From Ilumatobacteraceae bacterium (lineage in GTDB: Bacteria > Actinomycetota > Acidimicrobiia > Acidimicrobiales > Ilumatobacteraceae), in the NCBI GenBank assembly GCA_025358075.1, contig JANYKU010000005.1, forward strand, positions 1 through 53,383: 53,383 nt of DNA, read 5' to 3'. This document shows, piece after piece, positions 1-8,960 of this stretch. The notes beneath the pieces are model-generated. The model was not told the DNA's origin. It saw only the letters and a program-made list of their open reading frames with translations, and made no database searches. The translations under genes and the position numbers were made by a program. Numbering within the stretch: position 1 is the stretch's first letter; each line of letters opens with the position of its first letter.

Positions 1-10
1 CAGTATCACA

Positions 11-32
11 AAATATGGGATAAATATGGGAT
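11..32. repeat. exact tandem 11-bp repeat
   Basis: Two perfect head-to-tail copies of AAATATGGGAT. They sit in an AT-rich patch at the window edge, just beyond the 3' end of the tRNA-Lys gene. The function is unknown. It could be part of a terminator region or the edge of an element integrated at the tRNA. Confidence 0.6.
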
Positions 33-89
33 GGAGATCCGAGACGCTTCTGGTGCTCAGTCAAATATCCACTCTGACCTGGTGCTTCT

Positions 90-164
90 TGGTGCGCCCC
101 CTGGGTTTCGAACCCAGAACCTGCGGATTAAGAGTCCGTTGCTCTGCCGTTGAGCTAGAGGCGC
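90..164 (-). tRNA. tRNA-Lys (CTT)
   Basis: Read on the minus strand, the 72-nt body (164 down to 93) begins with acceptor strand GCGCCTC and ends with GGGGCGC plus discriminator A. CCA is encoded at 92-90. The anticodon loop CTCTTAA gives anticodon CTT, and the T loop carries TTCGAAA. One A-C mismatch sits at the base of the anticodon stem. Confidence 0.95.
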
Positions 165-200
165 ATCGCCCAGGCCGGAGCCTCGACTCCGAGCAGTGTA

Positions 201-218
201 GGGGCACCGAAGTGCCCC
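201..218. other. perfect hairpin between the two tRNA genes
   Basis: GGGGCAC and GTGCCCC pair perfectly around a CGAA tetraloop. The hairpin lies downstream of tRNA-His and upstream of tRNA-Lys on the minus strand. No T run follows, so it may be a processing or attenuation structure rather than a classical terminator. Confidence 0.55.
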
Positions 219-231
219 CGAACTGATCGAT

Positions 232-308
232 TGGGGTGACCGACGGGGCTCGAACCCGCGACATCCAGTACCACAAACTGGCGCTCTACCAGCTGAACTA
301 CGGCCACC
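232..308 (-). tRNA. tRNA-His (GTG)
   Basis: On the minus strand the anticodon stem CCAGT/ACTGG encloses TTGTGGT, giving anticodon GTG. The acceptor pairs GTGGCCG with CGGTCAC. An extra G at position -1 (308) faces discriminator C, the hallmark of tRNA-His. CCA is encoded at 234-232. Confidence 0.95.
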
Positions 309-444
309 ATGTAGGTCTCCAAGTGTGCCACACCGTCGAACAACTTCCACACTTCGTTCTGAGACCGGGGTTGAGGTTCGGCCGTTCACGACGGATTCCG
401 TGGTGAGCTAGGCTTGCGGGAACGAAATCCGCTTGGAGAATTGA

Positions 445-1818
445 ATGAGAGCAATGGAATCCATCGACACCCGCCAGTTAGCCGGCCGCGCCCGGCAAAT
501 CACCCAACGCGAGCTCGGTGAATACATCAAGCGCACCGCTGGCTCGATGAAGGCCACCGAGCGGGCTCGCAAGGTCATGCCCATGGGCGTGCCATCGAGC
601 TTCCAGGCCTACGACCCGCATCCGATCGTCGTCCGCAAAGCACACGCGTCATGGATGGAAGACGTCGACGGCAATCGCTACATCGATTTCGACATGGGCT
701 TCGGTGCCCTCTTCTCCGGGCACTGCAACCCCATCGTGCGTCGGGCCGTCGACCGCCAACTCGACGACGGCACCCTCTTCGTCACGCCGTGCGAGCTGAA
801 CTCCGACGTCGCCGAGATGCTCGCTGCTCGCTACAACCTTCCGATGTGGCGGTTCACCAACAGCGGCACCGAGGCGACGATGGACGCCATCCGCGTCGCT
901 CGTGGTCTGACCGGCCGCGACAAGATCGTCAAGGTCGAGGGCGGCTACCACGGTCACCACGACGAGGTCATGATCTCGATGAAGCCTCCGCTCAGCGAGG
1001 CCGGCCCGGTCGACGATCCGCGATCCATCCCGTCAACCGCCGGCATCACTCGCGCTGTGCTGGGTGACACCAAGGTCATTCCGTACAACCGACCCGAGCT
1101 CCTCGAGAAAGCGTTGGCCGGTCGCGATGTTGCCTGCTTCATCGTCGAGCCGGTCATGGAGAACATCGGCATCTGCCTCCCGCAGCCCGGCTACTTGCAG
1201 GCGGTGCGCGAGATCACGCGCAAGTACGGCACGATGCTGATCTTCGACGAAGTGAAGACCGGCATCACCGCCGGCTGGGGCGGGGCCACTGGCGCAGTCG
1301 GCGTGCAGCCCGACCTCGTGGCGTTGGCGAAGAGCATCGGCGGTGGATTGCCACTGGGTGCCTTCGGTGGCTCGCAGGAATGCATGGATCAGATCACCAC
1401 TGGCAAGGTGCTGCACCTCGGCACCTACAACGGCAACCCGCTGTGCATGGCTGCTGCCAAGGCGGTGCTCAGTGAGGTGTGCACTCCCGAGGTCACTCAG
1501 TCGACGATCGCCCTCAACCGGCGCGTGCTCGATGCGTGTCAGAAGACGATCGACGACGCCGACCTGCCGGCACACACCGTGCAGTTCGGCGCGAAGGGTT
1601 GCGTCACGTGGGCGCCGACGCCGATCCAGAACTACCGCGATTACAAGGCCACCGATTTCGACCTGGCGTTCGCACAGTGGATGCACGGCATCAACCGCGG
1701 TGTGCTGCTGCCGCCGGGTCTCGACGAGCAGTGGTTGATCTCGGTGATGCACAGCGAATCCGACGCGATGCACTACTCCGATGTGTTCGCCGAGTTCGTC
1801 GCCGAACTGGTGAGCTGA
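445..1818 (+). CDS. class III (PLP) aminotransferase, glutamate-1-semialdehyde aminomutase-like
   Basis: The 457-residue protein belongs to the PLP fold type I class III aminotransferases. The GTEA phosphate-binding motif is near 141, FDEV with the ring-nitrogen aspartate at D268, and the Schiff-base lysine is probably K296 in ALAKSIGGGLP. A conserved GTYNGNPL segment follows. The start at 445 is supported by GGAG at 435-438. A -10-like TAGGCT at 408-413 could be its promoter. The family resembles HemL and amino-acid/amine transaminases. No heme or other pathway genes lie nearby, so the substrate cannot be assigned, and I avoid calling it hemL. Confidence 0.85.
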   Translation: MRAMESIDTRQLAGRARQITQRELGEYIKRTAGSMKATERARKVMPMGVPSSFQAYDPHPIVVRKAHASWMEDVDGNRYIDFDMGFGALFSGHCNPIVRRAVDRQLDDGTLFVTPCELNSDVAEMLAARYNLPMWRFTNSGTEATMDAIRVARGLTGRDKIVKVEGGYHGHHDEVMISMKPPLSEAGPVDDPRSIPSTAGITRAVLGDTKVIPYNRPELLEKALAGRDVACFIVEPVMENIGICLPQPGYLQAVREITRKYGTMLIFDEVKTGITAGWGGATGAVGVQPDLVALAKSIGGGLPLGAFGGSQECMDQITTGKVLHLGTYNGNPLCMAAAKAVLSEVCTPEVTQSTIALNRRVLDACQKTIDDADLPAHTVQFGAKGCVTWAPTPIQNYRDYKATDFDLAFAQWMHGINRGVLLPPGLDEQWLISVMHSESDAMHYSDVFAEFVAELVS

Positions 1819-1834
1819 ACACCGCTCGTCGTCG

Positions 1835-2641
1835 CTAGCCCCAGCGACGCTCTTCGCGATACCGATAGGTGCTGACCGGCGCGTTCCAACGGCGTCTGCG
1901 CCGCAGCAGCCCGGTGCCAACGAGCAACATCATGCCGCCGCCACCGAACACGATCGCCAACCCGACGAGCAGCGGAAGCGAGTCGTTGGCGAGGCGCGCC
2001 GGTACATCTGCCCAAATGCTGTCGCTGAGGCTCGGCACGACGAAGCGCGGAACGATGTAACCCAGCACGACGATCAGTAGTGCGAGGAGGAGCATGCCGT
2101 ACCCGAGGCTGTGTATGAGCGCGGCTCGGTTGGGGTGGAGCATGAACCCGATCACGAAGAACCCAACGGCGAAGAGGGCGCAGAACGGCACCATCCAGTG
2201 AAGGATCCGCCGGATCCGGTCGAGCGCCGTGACCCGCGGGACCGGCAGCGTGATCGAGGGCATGTCGGCCACCGCCTGATTGCGCACGACGAGCGCCATC
2301 TGCGCGCCCGTGATGCGCACCGGACCTCTCAACTGACCGATCAACCGGGCGTGTGCATCGTGGAGCACTTGACCGAGCAGCGCGGCGCCCTCGCGGGTGC
2401 CTGCGACCGCATTCACGGTCCGGCGTACGGTCTCTTTGTCGAGACCGCGCTGCGAGGCGACGGCATCGGCAATCGTGTCTGAGATCTGAGTCTTGATGCG
2501 GCTGTCTTGCATGACGATGCCCGAGAGATCACCCGTGCGGCTCGGGTCGAAGGCGCTGCGTTGAAGCAGCCACCCACTGATGGCCAGGCTGGCGCACACA
2601 TATGCAAGACCAAAGATGAGACCAGCGAGGGTTCGGCGCAC
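1835..2641 (-). CDS. four-TM membrane protein of unknown function
   Basis: The predicted protein has 268 residues from a GTG start at 2641. No ATG is available nearer and no clear Shine-Dalgarno is visible, so the start is uncertain. The first hydrophobic segment spans about residues 5-27. A soluble, probably extracytoplasmic, region of about 110 residues follows. Three more membrane segments lie in the last 110 residues, ending in an arginine-rich cytoplasmic tail. It is convergent with the aminotransferase (16-nt gap) and divergent from the DUF983 gene. I recognise no catalytic motif. The architecture suggests an envelope protein with one exposed domain. Confidence 0.7.
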   Translation of the reverse strand: MRRTLAGLIFGLAYVCASLAISGWLLQRSAFDPSRTGDLSGIVMQDSRIKTQISDTIADAVASQRGLDKETVRRTVNAVAGTREGAALLGQVLHDAHARLIGQLRGPVRITGAQMALVVRNQAVADMPSITLPVPRVTALDRIRRILHWMVPFCALFAVGFFVIGFMLHPNRAALIHSLGYGMLLLALLIVVLGYIVPRFVVPSLSDSIWADVPARLANDSLPLLVGLAIVFGGGGMMLLVGTGLLRRRRRWNAPVSTYRYREERRWG

Positions 2642-2689
2642 GTCGTTAGTTTGGCCGATGAACTCACGGTTGTCTCTAGGGTGAGGGAG

Positions 2690-3127
2690 ATGCCTTCGAA
2701 AGATCCGTCGTTCGGTCGGATGATGCGTCGTGCGGCGGTGGTGCATTGCCCGTGGTGCGGAGCGCGGCGAACGTTCATCAGAAGATGGCTCGGCAAGTAC
2801 GAACGGTGCCGAACATGTGGCATTCGCTGGCGGCGCGAAGAAGGCTTCGAGCTCAGCGCCGTCGCGATCAACACCACGCTGACCTTCCTCGCGTTGGCGA
2901 TCGGGATGACGATCGGCTTCGTGATGACCTCACCCGACATACCCGTCGCTTCGATGGTGCTGTCGTTGATTGGTGTCGCCGTGTTCATGCCGATCGTGAT
3001 CTACCCACTCACGTACACGATGTGGCTGGCGTTCGATCTCGCGGTACATCGCCCCGAGGCCGCGGAACTGGCCGAGGCGGCCGCCGCGGTCGATGCGCAA
3101 GCGGTGGCACGCTCGACGTCGCGGTAA
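2690..3127 (+). CDS. DUF983 family zinc-ribbon membrane protein
   Basis: The protein has 145 residues. A zinc ribbon at the N-terminus carries CPWC (C20, C23) and CRTC (C40, C43), followed by an REEG motif typical of DUF983. Two hydrophobic helices then span about 58-80 and 86-110. The family is a widespread but uncharacterised small membrane protein, often linked to electron-transport genes. Here it sits between a divergent membrane-protein gene and recA. An in-frame GTG at 2681 is an alternative start; ATG 2690 follows a GAGG sequence. Confidence 0.8.
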   Translation: MPSKDPSFGRMMRRAAVVHCPWCGARRTFIRRWLGKYERCRTCGIRWRREEGFELSAVAINTTLTFLALAIGMTIGFVMTSPDIPVASMVLSLIGVAVFMPIVIYPLTYTMWLAFDLAVHRPEAAELAEAAAAVDAQAVARSTSR

Positions 3128-3130
3128 TGC

Positions 3131-3159
3131 TTGATCGAACGGCTGTTCGTAGTTACACT
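3131..3159 (+). promoter_or_regulatory. recA promoter with LexA (SOS) box in the spacer
   Basis: TTGATC at 3131-3136 and TACACT at 3154-3159 are separated by 17 nt, a good -35/-10 pair. The spacer holds GAACGGCTGTTC (3137-3148), a perfect actinobacterial LexA box GAAC-N4-GTTC. A bound LexA dimer would sit directly on the promoter. A further GTTCGAAC palindrome lies at 3166-3173, near the expected transcription start. Confidence 0.85.
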
Positions 3160-3326
3160 GCTGTCGTTCGAACAATGCCAGACGCTCACCACCATCCGAA
3201 TCCGGTGTTCGGGAAACCGTGTCACACCCCTTCCGTATGGTGCCCGTCATCGCAATCGAGGTCGTGCGACTCGGCCTCCACAACAGCAAGATCCCACATG
3301 CATCAGGCAGGAAACGGAGAACGACA

Positions 3327-4367
3327 GTGAGCAACGATCGCGAAAAGGCACTCGAGGTGGCGTTGGCAGCCATCGACAAGCAGTTCGGGAAAGGCTCCAT
3401 CATGAGGATGGGCGAGAAGACCTCGATGGGCATCGAGGCCATCCAGACCGGGGCGCTGTCCCTCGATCTCGCCCTGGGCGTCGGCGGGTTGCCCCGTGGG
3501 CGCGTGGTCGAGATCTTCGGCCCAGAGTCGTCGGGCAAGTCCACGCTGGCCATGCACGTCGTTGCCGAGGCGCAACGCAACGGTGGCATCTGTGCCTACA
3601 TCGATGCCGAGCACGCCATGGATCCGGTGTACGCCAGCGCCATCGGCGTCGACATCGACCAGTTGTTGATCAGCCAACCCGACACCGGCGAGCAAGCACT
3701 CGAGATCGTCGACATGCTGGTGCGTTCCGGCGCCGTCGACGTCGTCGTCATCGACTCGGTTGCAGCGCTCACGCCCCGTGCCGAGATCGAGGGCGAGATG
3801 GGCGATACCCACGTCGGGCTGCAGGCCCGGTTGATGAGCCAAGCGTTGCGCAAGCTCACCGCCAACCTCAGTCGCACCAACACGATCGCCATCTTCATCA
3901 ACCAGCTGCGCGAAAAGATCGGCGTGATGTTCGGCTCTCCAGAGATCACCCCTGGCGGTCGGGCGTTGAAGTTCTACTCGTCGGTGCGTCTCGACATTCG
4001 TCGTATCGAGAGCATCAAAGATGGTGCCGAGATCGTCGGGAACCGCACGCGGGTCAAGGTGGTCAAGAACAAGGTTGCCCCGCCGTTCCGCCAAGCCGAG
4101 TTCGACATCATGTACGGCAAGGGCATCAGCCGCGAGGGCACGCTGCTCGACATTGCCGTCGACATGGGCATCATCAAGAAGTCGGGGGCATGGTTCACGT
4201 ACGAGGGTGAGCAGCTCGGTCAGGGCCGCGAGAACGCCAAGGGCTTCTTGGCCGACAACCCCGAGATCATGGTCGAGGTCTCCGAGAAGGTGCGTGTCGA
4301 AGCGGGTATCGGTCAGGACGCACCCGAGTTCACCCCGGCCGACGAAGAGCCCATCGTCATCGAGTGA
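3327..4367 (+). CDS. recA: recombinase A
   Basis: RecA forms ATP-dependent filaments on single-stranded DNA, catalyses strand exchange and stimulates LexA self-cleavage. The protein has 346 residues, a normal RecA length. The Walker A motif GPESSGKST is at 65-73, and long segments match the family through the C-terminal acidic tail. A GTG start at 3327 is chosen because CGGAG (3315-3319) lies 7 nt upstream and the family N-terminus begins here. An open frame reaches up to 3219 but that extension is not RecA-like. No intein interrupts the gene. recX, the usual next gene in actinobacteria, is absent. Confidence 0.98.
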   Translation: MSNDREKALEVALAAIDKQFGKGSIMRMGEKTSMGIEAIQTGALSLDLALGVGGLPRGRVVEIFGPESSGKSTLAMHVVAEAQRNGGICAYIDAEHAMDPVYASAIGVDIDQLLISQPDTGEQALEIVDMLVRSGAVDVVVIDSVAALTPRAEIEGEMGDTHVGLQARLMSQALRKLTANLSRTNTIAIFINQLREKIGVMFGSPEITPGGRALKFYSSVRLDIRRIESIKDGAEIVGNRTRVKVVKNKVAPPFRQAEFDIMYGKGISREGTLLDIAVDMGIIKKSGAWFTYEGEQLGQGRENAKGFLADNPEIMVEVSEKVRVEAGIGQDAPEFTPADEEPIVIE

Positions 4368-4464
4368 GGCCCTTCGAGGCGCTGGGTTGGCGACGATCCA
4401 GCGCCTCGACCAACGGCACGTAACCTTCGGCGCCGCGTGGCGCTGCACCGATAGCCTTGCGCCC

Positions 4465-5883
4465 GTGACCCGCGGTTATCTCGTCCACACCTTCGGGTGT
4501 CAGATGAACGAGCACGACTCCGAGCGCATCGCCGGCTTGTTGGAGGGCGACGGGTACGTCGAGGTCACCGACCAAGCCGACGCCGATGTGGTCGTGCTCA
4601 ACACGTGCTGCATTCGCGAGAACGCCGACAACAAGCTGTACGGCACGCTCGGTTGGCTGAAGCCGTGGAAAGAACAGCGCGAAGGCCGCCAGATCGTGGT
4701 CGCCGGCTGCCTGGCGCAGAAGGATCGAGATCTGGTTCGGCGCAAGGCCCCGTACGTCGACGTCGTTCTCGGCACGCACAACGTGCATCGCACCGCCGAG
4801 CTCATCGACCAGGCTCGCCACAGCGGGCCGGTCACCGAGATCCTCGACGAGGCGGTGCTCGACGATCAGGCCATGTTCCCGAGTGCACTTCCAGCGCGGC
4901 GTGAGACCACCTACAACGCTTGGGTCACGATCCAGATCGGCTGCGACAACTCGTGTGCGTTCTGCATCGTGCCGGCCGTGCGTGGCGCTGAGATCAGCCG
5001 ACCGTTCGCAGACGTGATCGCCGAAGTCACTCGGCTGGCGTCCGAGGGCGTCAGCGAGGTCACGCTGCTCGGCCAGAACGTCAACAGCTATGGACGTGAC
5101 CTGCAGGTCGCCGCCCGTCAGGCCGGCGACTCCGATGCTCGGCTGCGTCCGATGTTCGCCGAGTTGCTCGCCGCCGTCGGCAATGTCGACGGCATTCAAC
5201 GCGTCCGGTTCACCAGCCCCCACCCCAAAGACATGCGCGTCGAGACGTTCGCAGCAATGGCAACGACAGCGGCGGTGTGCGAGCACCTCCACTACCCGCT
5301 GCAATCCGGCAGCGATCGCTTGCTCGCTGCCATGCATCGCGGGTACACCGCCCAGCGCTACCTCGAACGGCTTGCTGCCGGGCGGGCGGTGGTCGCCGAC
5401 CTCGCCGTGTCGACCGACATCATCGTCGGCTTTCCGGGCGAGACCAACGACGACTTCGCCGCCACCCTCGAGGTCGTCGCCGCGGCCGAGTACGACTTCG
5501 CCTACACCTTCATCTTCTCGCCGCGCCCGGGCACCGAGGCCGCCGAGCTCACGGCTCAATTCGTCGAGCCATCGATTGCCGCCGAGCGCTTCCAGCGGTT
5601 GCGAGTCGTGGTCGAGCACAGCGCTCTGCGCAAGCACGAAGCCCGGGTCGGTCGCATCGAAGAGGTGCTCGTCGAGGGCCCGAGCAAGAAGGATCCGTCG
5701 GTGTTATCGGGCCGTACTCGACAGAACAAGCTGGTGCACTTCACCCCGCCGCAATCCCTGCGCGCCGGTGCGTATGCGTCGGTCGAGATCACTCGCGCCG
5801 CGCCGCATCACCTGGCCGGCCGGTTCGTCGAGTTGCTGGCCGAGCCACAGCACAAGCGGCGCATCGCCGTGCTCGCCGGGTGA
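4465..5883 (+). CDS. miaB: tRNA-2-methylthio-N6-dimethylallyladenosine synthase MiaB
   Basis: MiaB is a radical SAM methylthiotransferase that adds a methylthio group to i6A37 of tRNA, acting after MiaA. The protein has 472 residues. The N-terminal domain supplies the second cluster cysteines C12 (GCQMN), C48 (NTCCIREN) and C82 (GCLAQ). The radical SAM triad C159, C163 and C166 lies in CDNSCAFC. A C-terminal TRAM domain follows. The GTG start at 4465 puts TFGCQMN at the family position. It has no Shine-Dalgarno but has TAGCCT at 4452-4457, which suggests a leaderless transcript. Its stop overlaps the miaA start. Confidence 0.95.
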   Translation: MTRGYLVHTFGCQMNEHDSERIAGLLEGDGYVEVTDQADADVVVLNTCCIRENADNKLYGTLGWLKPWKEQREGRQIVVAGCLAQKDRDLVRRKAPYVDVVLGTHNVHRTAELIDQARHSGPVTEILDEAVLDDQAMFPSALPARRETTYNAWVTIQIGCDNSCAFCIVPAVRGAEISRPFADVIAEVTRLASEGVSEVTLLGQNVNSYGRDLQVAARQAGDSDARLRPMFAELLAAVGNVDGIQRVRFTSPHPKDMRVETFAAMATTAAVCEHLHYPLQSGSDRLLAAMHRGYTAQRYLERLAAGRAVVADLAVSTDIIVGFPGETNDDFAATLEVVAAAEYDFAYTFIFSPRPGTEAAELTAQFVEPSIAAERFQRLRVVVEHSALRKHEARVGRIEEVLVEGPSKKDPSVLSGRTRQNKLVHFTPPQSLRAGAYASVEITRAAPHHLAGRFVELLAEPQHKRRIAVLAG

Positions 5884-6803
5884 TCAACCCTCTGCCACTG
5901 GTCATCCTCGGGCCGACGGCGTCTGGCAAGAGTGACGTTGCCATGGCGCTCGCCGGCCGCCACTCCGACGCCGAAGTTGTCGTGGTCGATGCCATGCAGG
6001 TCTACCGCGGGATGGACATCGGCACCGCCAAGCCGTCTGCCGCCGACCGCGTCGCTGTCGCTCATCACTGTCTCGATCTCGTCGACGCGTCGGAGGAGTA
6101 CACCGTTGCCGACTTCGCCGGCACCGCTCGACAGGCGCTCGCGTCGATCGTCGGGCGCGATCGACGCGCCCTGCTGGTCGCAGGCACCGGGTTGTACTTG
6201 CGCAGCATCACCGACCAGCTGGAAGTGCCCGGGCGTTGGCCAGAAGTGCGCGCCGAGCTCGATGCAATAGTCACGACCGATGGCATCGAGGCCCTTCATC
6301 GACGACTCAGCGAACTCGATCCTGCCGCTGCCGCGAAGATGGAGCCAACCAATGTTCGGCGGGTTGTACGTGCCATGGAGGTCACCCTCGGCGGTGGTCG
6401 CCCGTTCAGTTCGTACGGCCCAGGCGTCGATACCTATCTGCCGGTGCCGTTCGTGCAGTTCGGCCTGCGTTGGCCGCGACCGGTGTTGGCGAAGCGAATT
6501 GTCGAGCGGGTTCATCGGATGATCGACAACGGTTTGGTCGCCGAGGTCGAATCGCTCGCCCAGGGCCCGATCTCGCGCACGGCCCGCCAAGCACTGGGCT
6601 ACAAGGAGATCCTCGACTTCCTTGGCGGCGCGTGCTCGCTCGAGTCAGCCATCGAGACAACGATCACACGCACTCGGCAGTTTGCCGTGCGTCAGGAGCG
6701 GTGGTTCCGTCGCGACCCGCGCATACGCTGGATTGCGATCGACGACGATCCGGTGGCCACGGCGCTGCCGGTGTTGGAACGTGCATGGCAGACCTCGAAC
6801 TGA
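5880..6803 (+). CDS. miaA: tRNA dimethylallyltransferase MiaA
   Basis: MiaA transfers the dimethylallyl group from DMAPP to A37 of tRNAs reading U-initial codons, making the substrate for MiaB. The protein has 307 residues. The P-loop GPTASGKSD lies near residues 9-17, followed by the family motifs DAMQVYRGMDIGTAKP and VAGTGLYLRS, and ALGYKEIL near the C-terminus. The GTG start at 5880 overlaps the miaB stop by 4 nt (GTGA), so the two genes are translationally coupled. Confidence 0.95.
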   Translation: MINPLPLVILGPTASGKSDVAMALAGRHSDAEVVVVDAMQVYRGMDIGTAKPSAADRVAVAHHCLDLVDASEEYTVADFAGTARQALASIVGRDRRALLVAGTGLYLRSITDQLEVPGRWPEVRAELDAIVTTDGIEALHRRLSELDPAAAAKMEPTNVRRVVRAMEVTLGGGRPFSSYGPGVDTYLPVPFVQFGLRWPRPVLAKRIVERVHRMIDNGLVAEVESLAQGPISRTARQALGYKEILDFLGGACSLESAIETTITRTRQFAVRQERWFRRDPRIRWIAIDDDPVATALPVLERAWQTSN

Positions 6804-7585
6804 CGAAACATCACGGATTGGGCAACGACTTCCTCGTCGTGTTCCACCCGCACGTCGACGATCTGTCTGCCCTGGCCCGCCGCCTGTGTGATCGTCGCCG
6901 CGGCATTGGCGCCGATGGATTGCTGGTGGGGGAGAGCGAGCCGGGCTTCGCTGCCCGTATGTCGTTGTACAACGCCGACGGGTCGTCGGCTGAAATGAGT
7001 GGGAATGGCATCCGTTGCTTTGCCCAGGCGTTGGCTCGCCGCCGTGGCGACCTGATTCCGCAACACATCCTCACTGACGCCGGCGAGCGGCTTGTCACCC
7101 TCTACGCCACCGACGATCCCGACGTCATCGAGGCAGCGGTCGACATGGGCACGGTCACGTCCATCGAAGAACCCCTCGATTGGCACCGAATCGGCACGGA
7201 TCCGCTGCGGCCTGTCAGCCATCTCAGCGTCGGCAATCCCCATGCAGTGGTCGCGGTCGACGACGTGTCGATCGTCGATCTGCTCAGCCTCGGCGAGAAG
7301 GTGCCCAACGTCAATCTCGAGTTGGTCGAGGTCGGCCCAGAGCCGCATGCGATCACGATGCGCGTGCATGAACGCGGCGCCGGCATCACCGAGGCGTGTG
7401 GCACGGGTGCGTGCGCCAGCGCCTGGGCGGCGGTGACGTGGGGTCTCGTTCCGGACGGGCTCGAAGAAATCATCGTGCACATGGATGGCGGAGATGCCAA
7501 GGTACGTTTGCATCACCCCGAGAACGGGCATGTCACGCTCGTGGGTCCAGCCGTGTTCATCGGTGCGATCCAGGTTCGTGTCTAG
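6785..7585 (+). CDS. dapF: diaminopimelate epimerase
   Basis: DapF interconverts LL- and meso-diaminopimelate, the precursor of lysine and of the peptidoglycan cross-link. The protein has 266 residues. The two catalytic cysteines appear as C78 in GNGIRCFAQ and C205 in EACGTGAC. The N-terminal TKHHGLGNDF motif is intact. ATG 6785 overlaps the end of miaA by 19 nt, so the gene is embedded in the miaB-miaA-dapF-hflX operon. dapC of the same pathway lies two genes downstream. Confidence 0.95.
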   Translation: MADLELTKHHGLGNDFLVVFHPHVDDLSALARRLCDRRRGIGADGLLVGESEPGFAARMSLYNADGSSAEMSGNGIRCFAQALARRRGDLIPQHILTDAGERLVTLYATDDPDVIEAAVDMGTVTSIEEPLDWHRIGTDPLRPVSHLSVGNPHAVVAVDDVSIVDLLSLGEKVPNVNLELVEVGPEPHAITMRVHERGAGITEACGTGACASAWAAVTWGLVPDGLEEIIVHMDGGDAKVRLHHPENGHVTLVGPAVFIGAIQVRV

Positions 7586-7607
7586 CGGCCGCAGCAGCAA
7601 GGGAGCC

Positions 7608-8912
7608 ATGTCGACGCCTTACAACGAAGCACTCGGCGCAACGCTGATCGAGCGCACCAAGCGCGAGCAGATCGTGTTGGTGGGCGTCACGCTGCCAGGG
7701 CACACCGACGCCGAGACCGAAGCAAGCCTCGACGAGTTGGCGTTGTTGATCGACACGGCCGGTGCCGACGAGGCAGGCCGAATGGTGCAACGACGGGATC
7801 ACCCCGATCACACGTGGTTCATCGGCAAGGGCAAGGTCGACGAGTTGAAAGACATCTGCCTCGCCGTCGACGCCGACACGGTCGTGTTCGAGAACGAGCT
7901 CACCCCTGCCCAACAGTTCAACCTCGAGAAGGTGCTCGGCCGCACGGCAATCGACCGCACCGCGGTGATCCTCGACATCTTCGCCCAGAACGCCCACACC
8001 CTGGAGGGCAAGGCGCAAGTCGAGCTCGCCCTCTTGCGATATCGCCTTCCGCGACTGCGCCGCGGGTCGAGCGCCAAGTTGTCACAGCAGCGCGGCGGCG
8101 TCGGCTCCAGGTTCGGAGCCGGTGAAACCAAGCTCGAGGTCGATCGCCGACGAATCATGAAGCGCATCTCCAAGTTGGTGTCCGACCTGAAAGAACTGTC
8201 GGCGACACGCGAACTGCAACGAAAGAGCCGCAGCCGCAGCGGCCTCGCCGCGGTGACCATCGTCGGCTACACCAACGCCGGCAAGTCAACGCTGCTGAAC
8301 TTCCTCACCCATGCCGGAGTGCTGGTCGAGGACCGGCTTTTCGCCACCCTCGATCCGACAACGCGACGGCTGTCGCTGCCCGGTGGCGAGCCCGTGTTGA
8401 TCACCGACACGGTCGGTTTCGTTCGCAACCTTCCACATGGTCTTGTCGAAGCGTTCAAGAGCACCCTCGAGGTCGCCGGACGTGGCGACTACCTCGTGCA
8501 TGTCGTCGACTGCACCTCTCCTGATCCCGACGGACAGATCGTTGCCGTGCGCGAGGTGCTGACAGAGATCGGCGCCGCGCACCTCCCCGAGCTGTTGGTG
8601 TTCAACAAGTGCGATGCCGCGCCCGAGGTTGCGTCCGAGTTCGTGCATCGACACGAAGGCTCTGTCTCGGTCAGCGCGGTGACTGGCGAAGGCATCGACG
8701 TGTTCCTGCACACGCTCGGCGATCGGCTTCGCAGCCTCAGCAAGGTGGTCGAGTTGCTCATCCCGTACGACCGTGGTGACCTGTTGGCGGCAGTGCATCG
8801 CGAGGGTGAAGTCCTGTCCACCTGTCACGAAGACGACGGCGTGCGAGTGCGGGCGCGCCTCGCCGATGCGTCGGCTGGGCGTCTGGCCGAGTTCGTCGTC
8901 ACCCACGCCTGA
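7608..8912 (+). CDS. hflX: GTPase HflX
   Basis: HflX is a ribosome-associated GTPase that splits stalled or hibernating 70S ribosomes. The predicted protein has 434 residues: an N-terminal HflX nucleotide-binding-like domain, a basic helical linker containing SKLSQQRGGVGSRFGAGETKLE-type family sequence in part, then a TRAFAC G domain. The G domain shows GYTNAGKST (P-loop), DTVGF (G3) and NKCD (G4). ATG 7608 follows AAGGGAG. An in-frame GTG at 7578, overlapping the dapF stop, is an alternative start. Confidence 0.93.
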   Translation: MSTPYNEALGATLIERTKREQIVLVGVTLPGHTDAETEASLDELALLIDTAGADEAGRMVQRRDHPDHTWFIGKGKVDELKDICLAVDADTVVFENELTPAQQFNLEKVLGRTAIDRTAVILDIFAQNAHTLEGKAQVELALLRYRLPRLRRGSSAKLSQQRGGVGSRFGAGETKLEVDRRRIMKRISKLVSDLKELSATRELQRKSRSRSGLAAVTIVGYTNAGKSTLLNFLTHAGVLVEDRLFATLDPTTRRLSLPGGEPVLITDTVGFVRNLPHGLVEAFKSTLEVAGRGDYLVHVVDCTSPDPDGQIVAVREVLTEIGAAHLPELLVFNKCDAAPEVASEFVHRHEGSVSVSAVTGEGIDVFLHTLGDRLRSLSKVVELLIPYDRGDLLAAVHREGEVLSTCHEDDGVRVRARLADASAGRLAEFVVTHA

Positions 8913-8960
8913 CCACACCGTTGTTGGTGGTCGGTGCCGATCGGGCAGGATGGTGACTTG

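Noticed and set aside
3219-3326. N-terminal extension of RecA
   Set aside because: The extra 36 residues are unlike RecA, and a ribosome site precedes the GTG at 3327.
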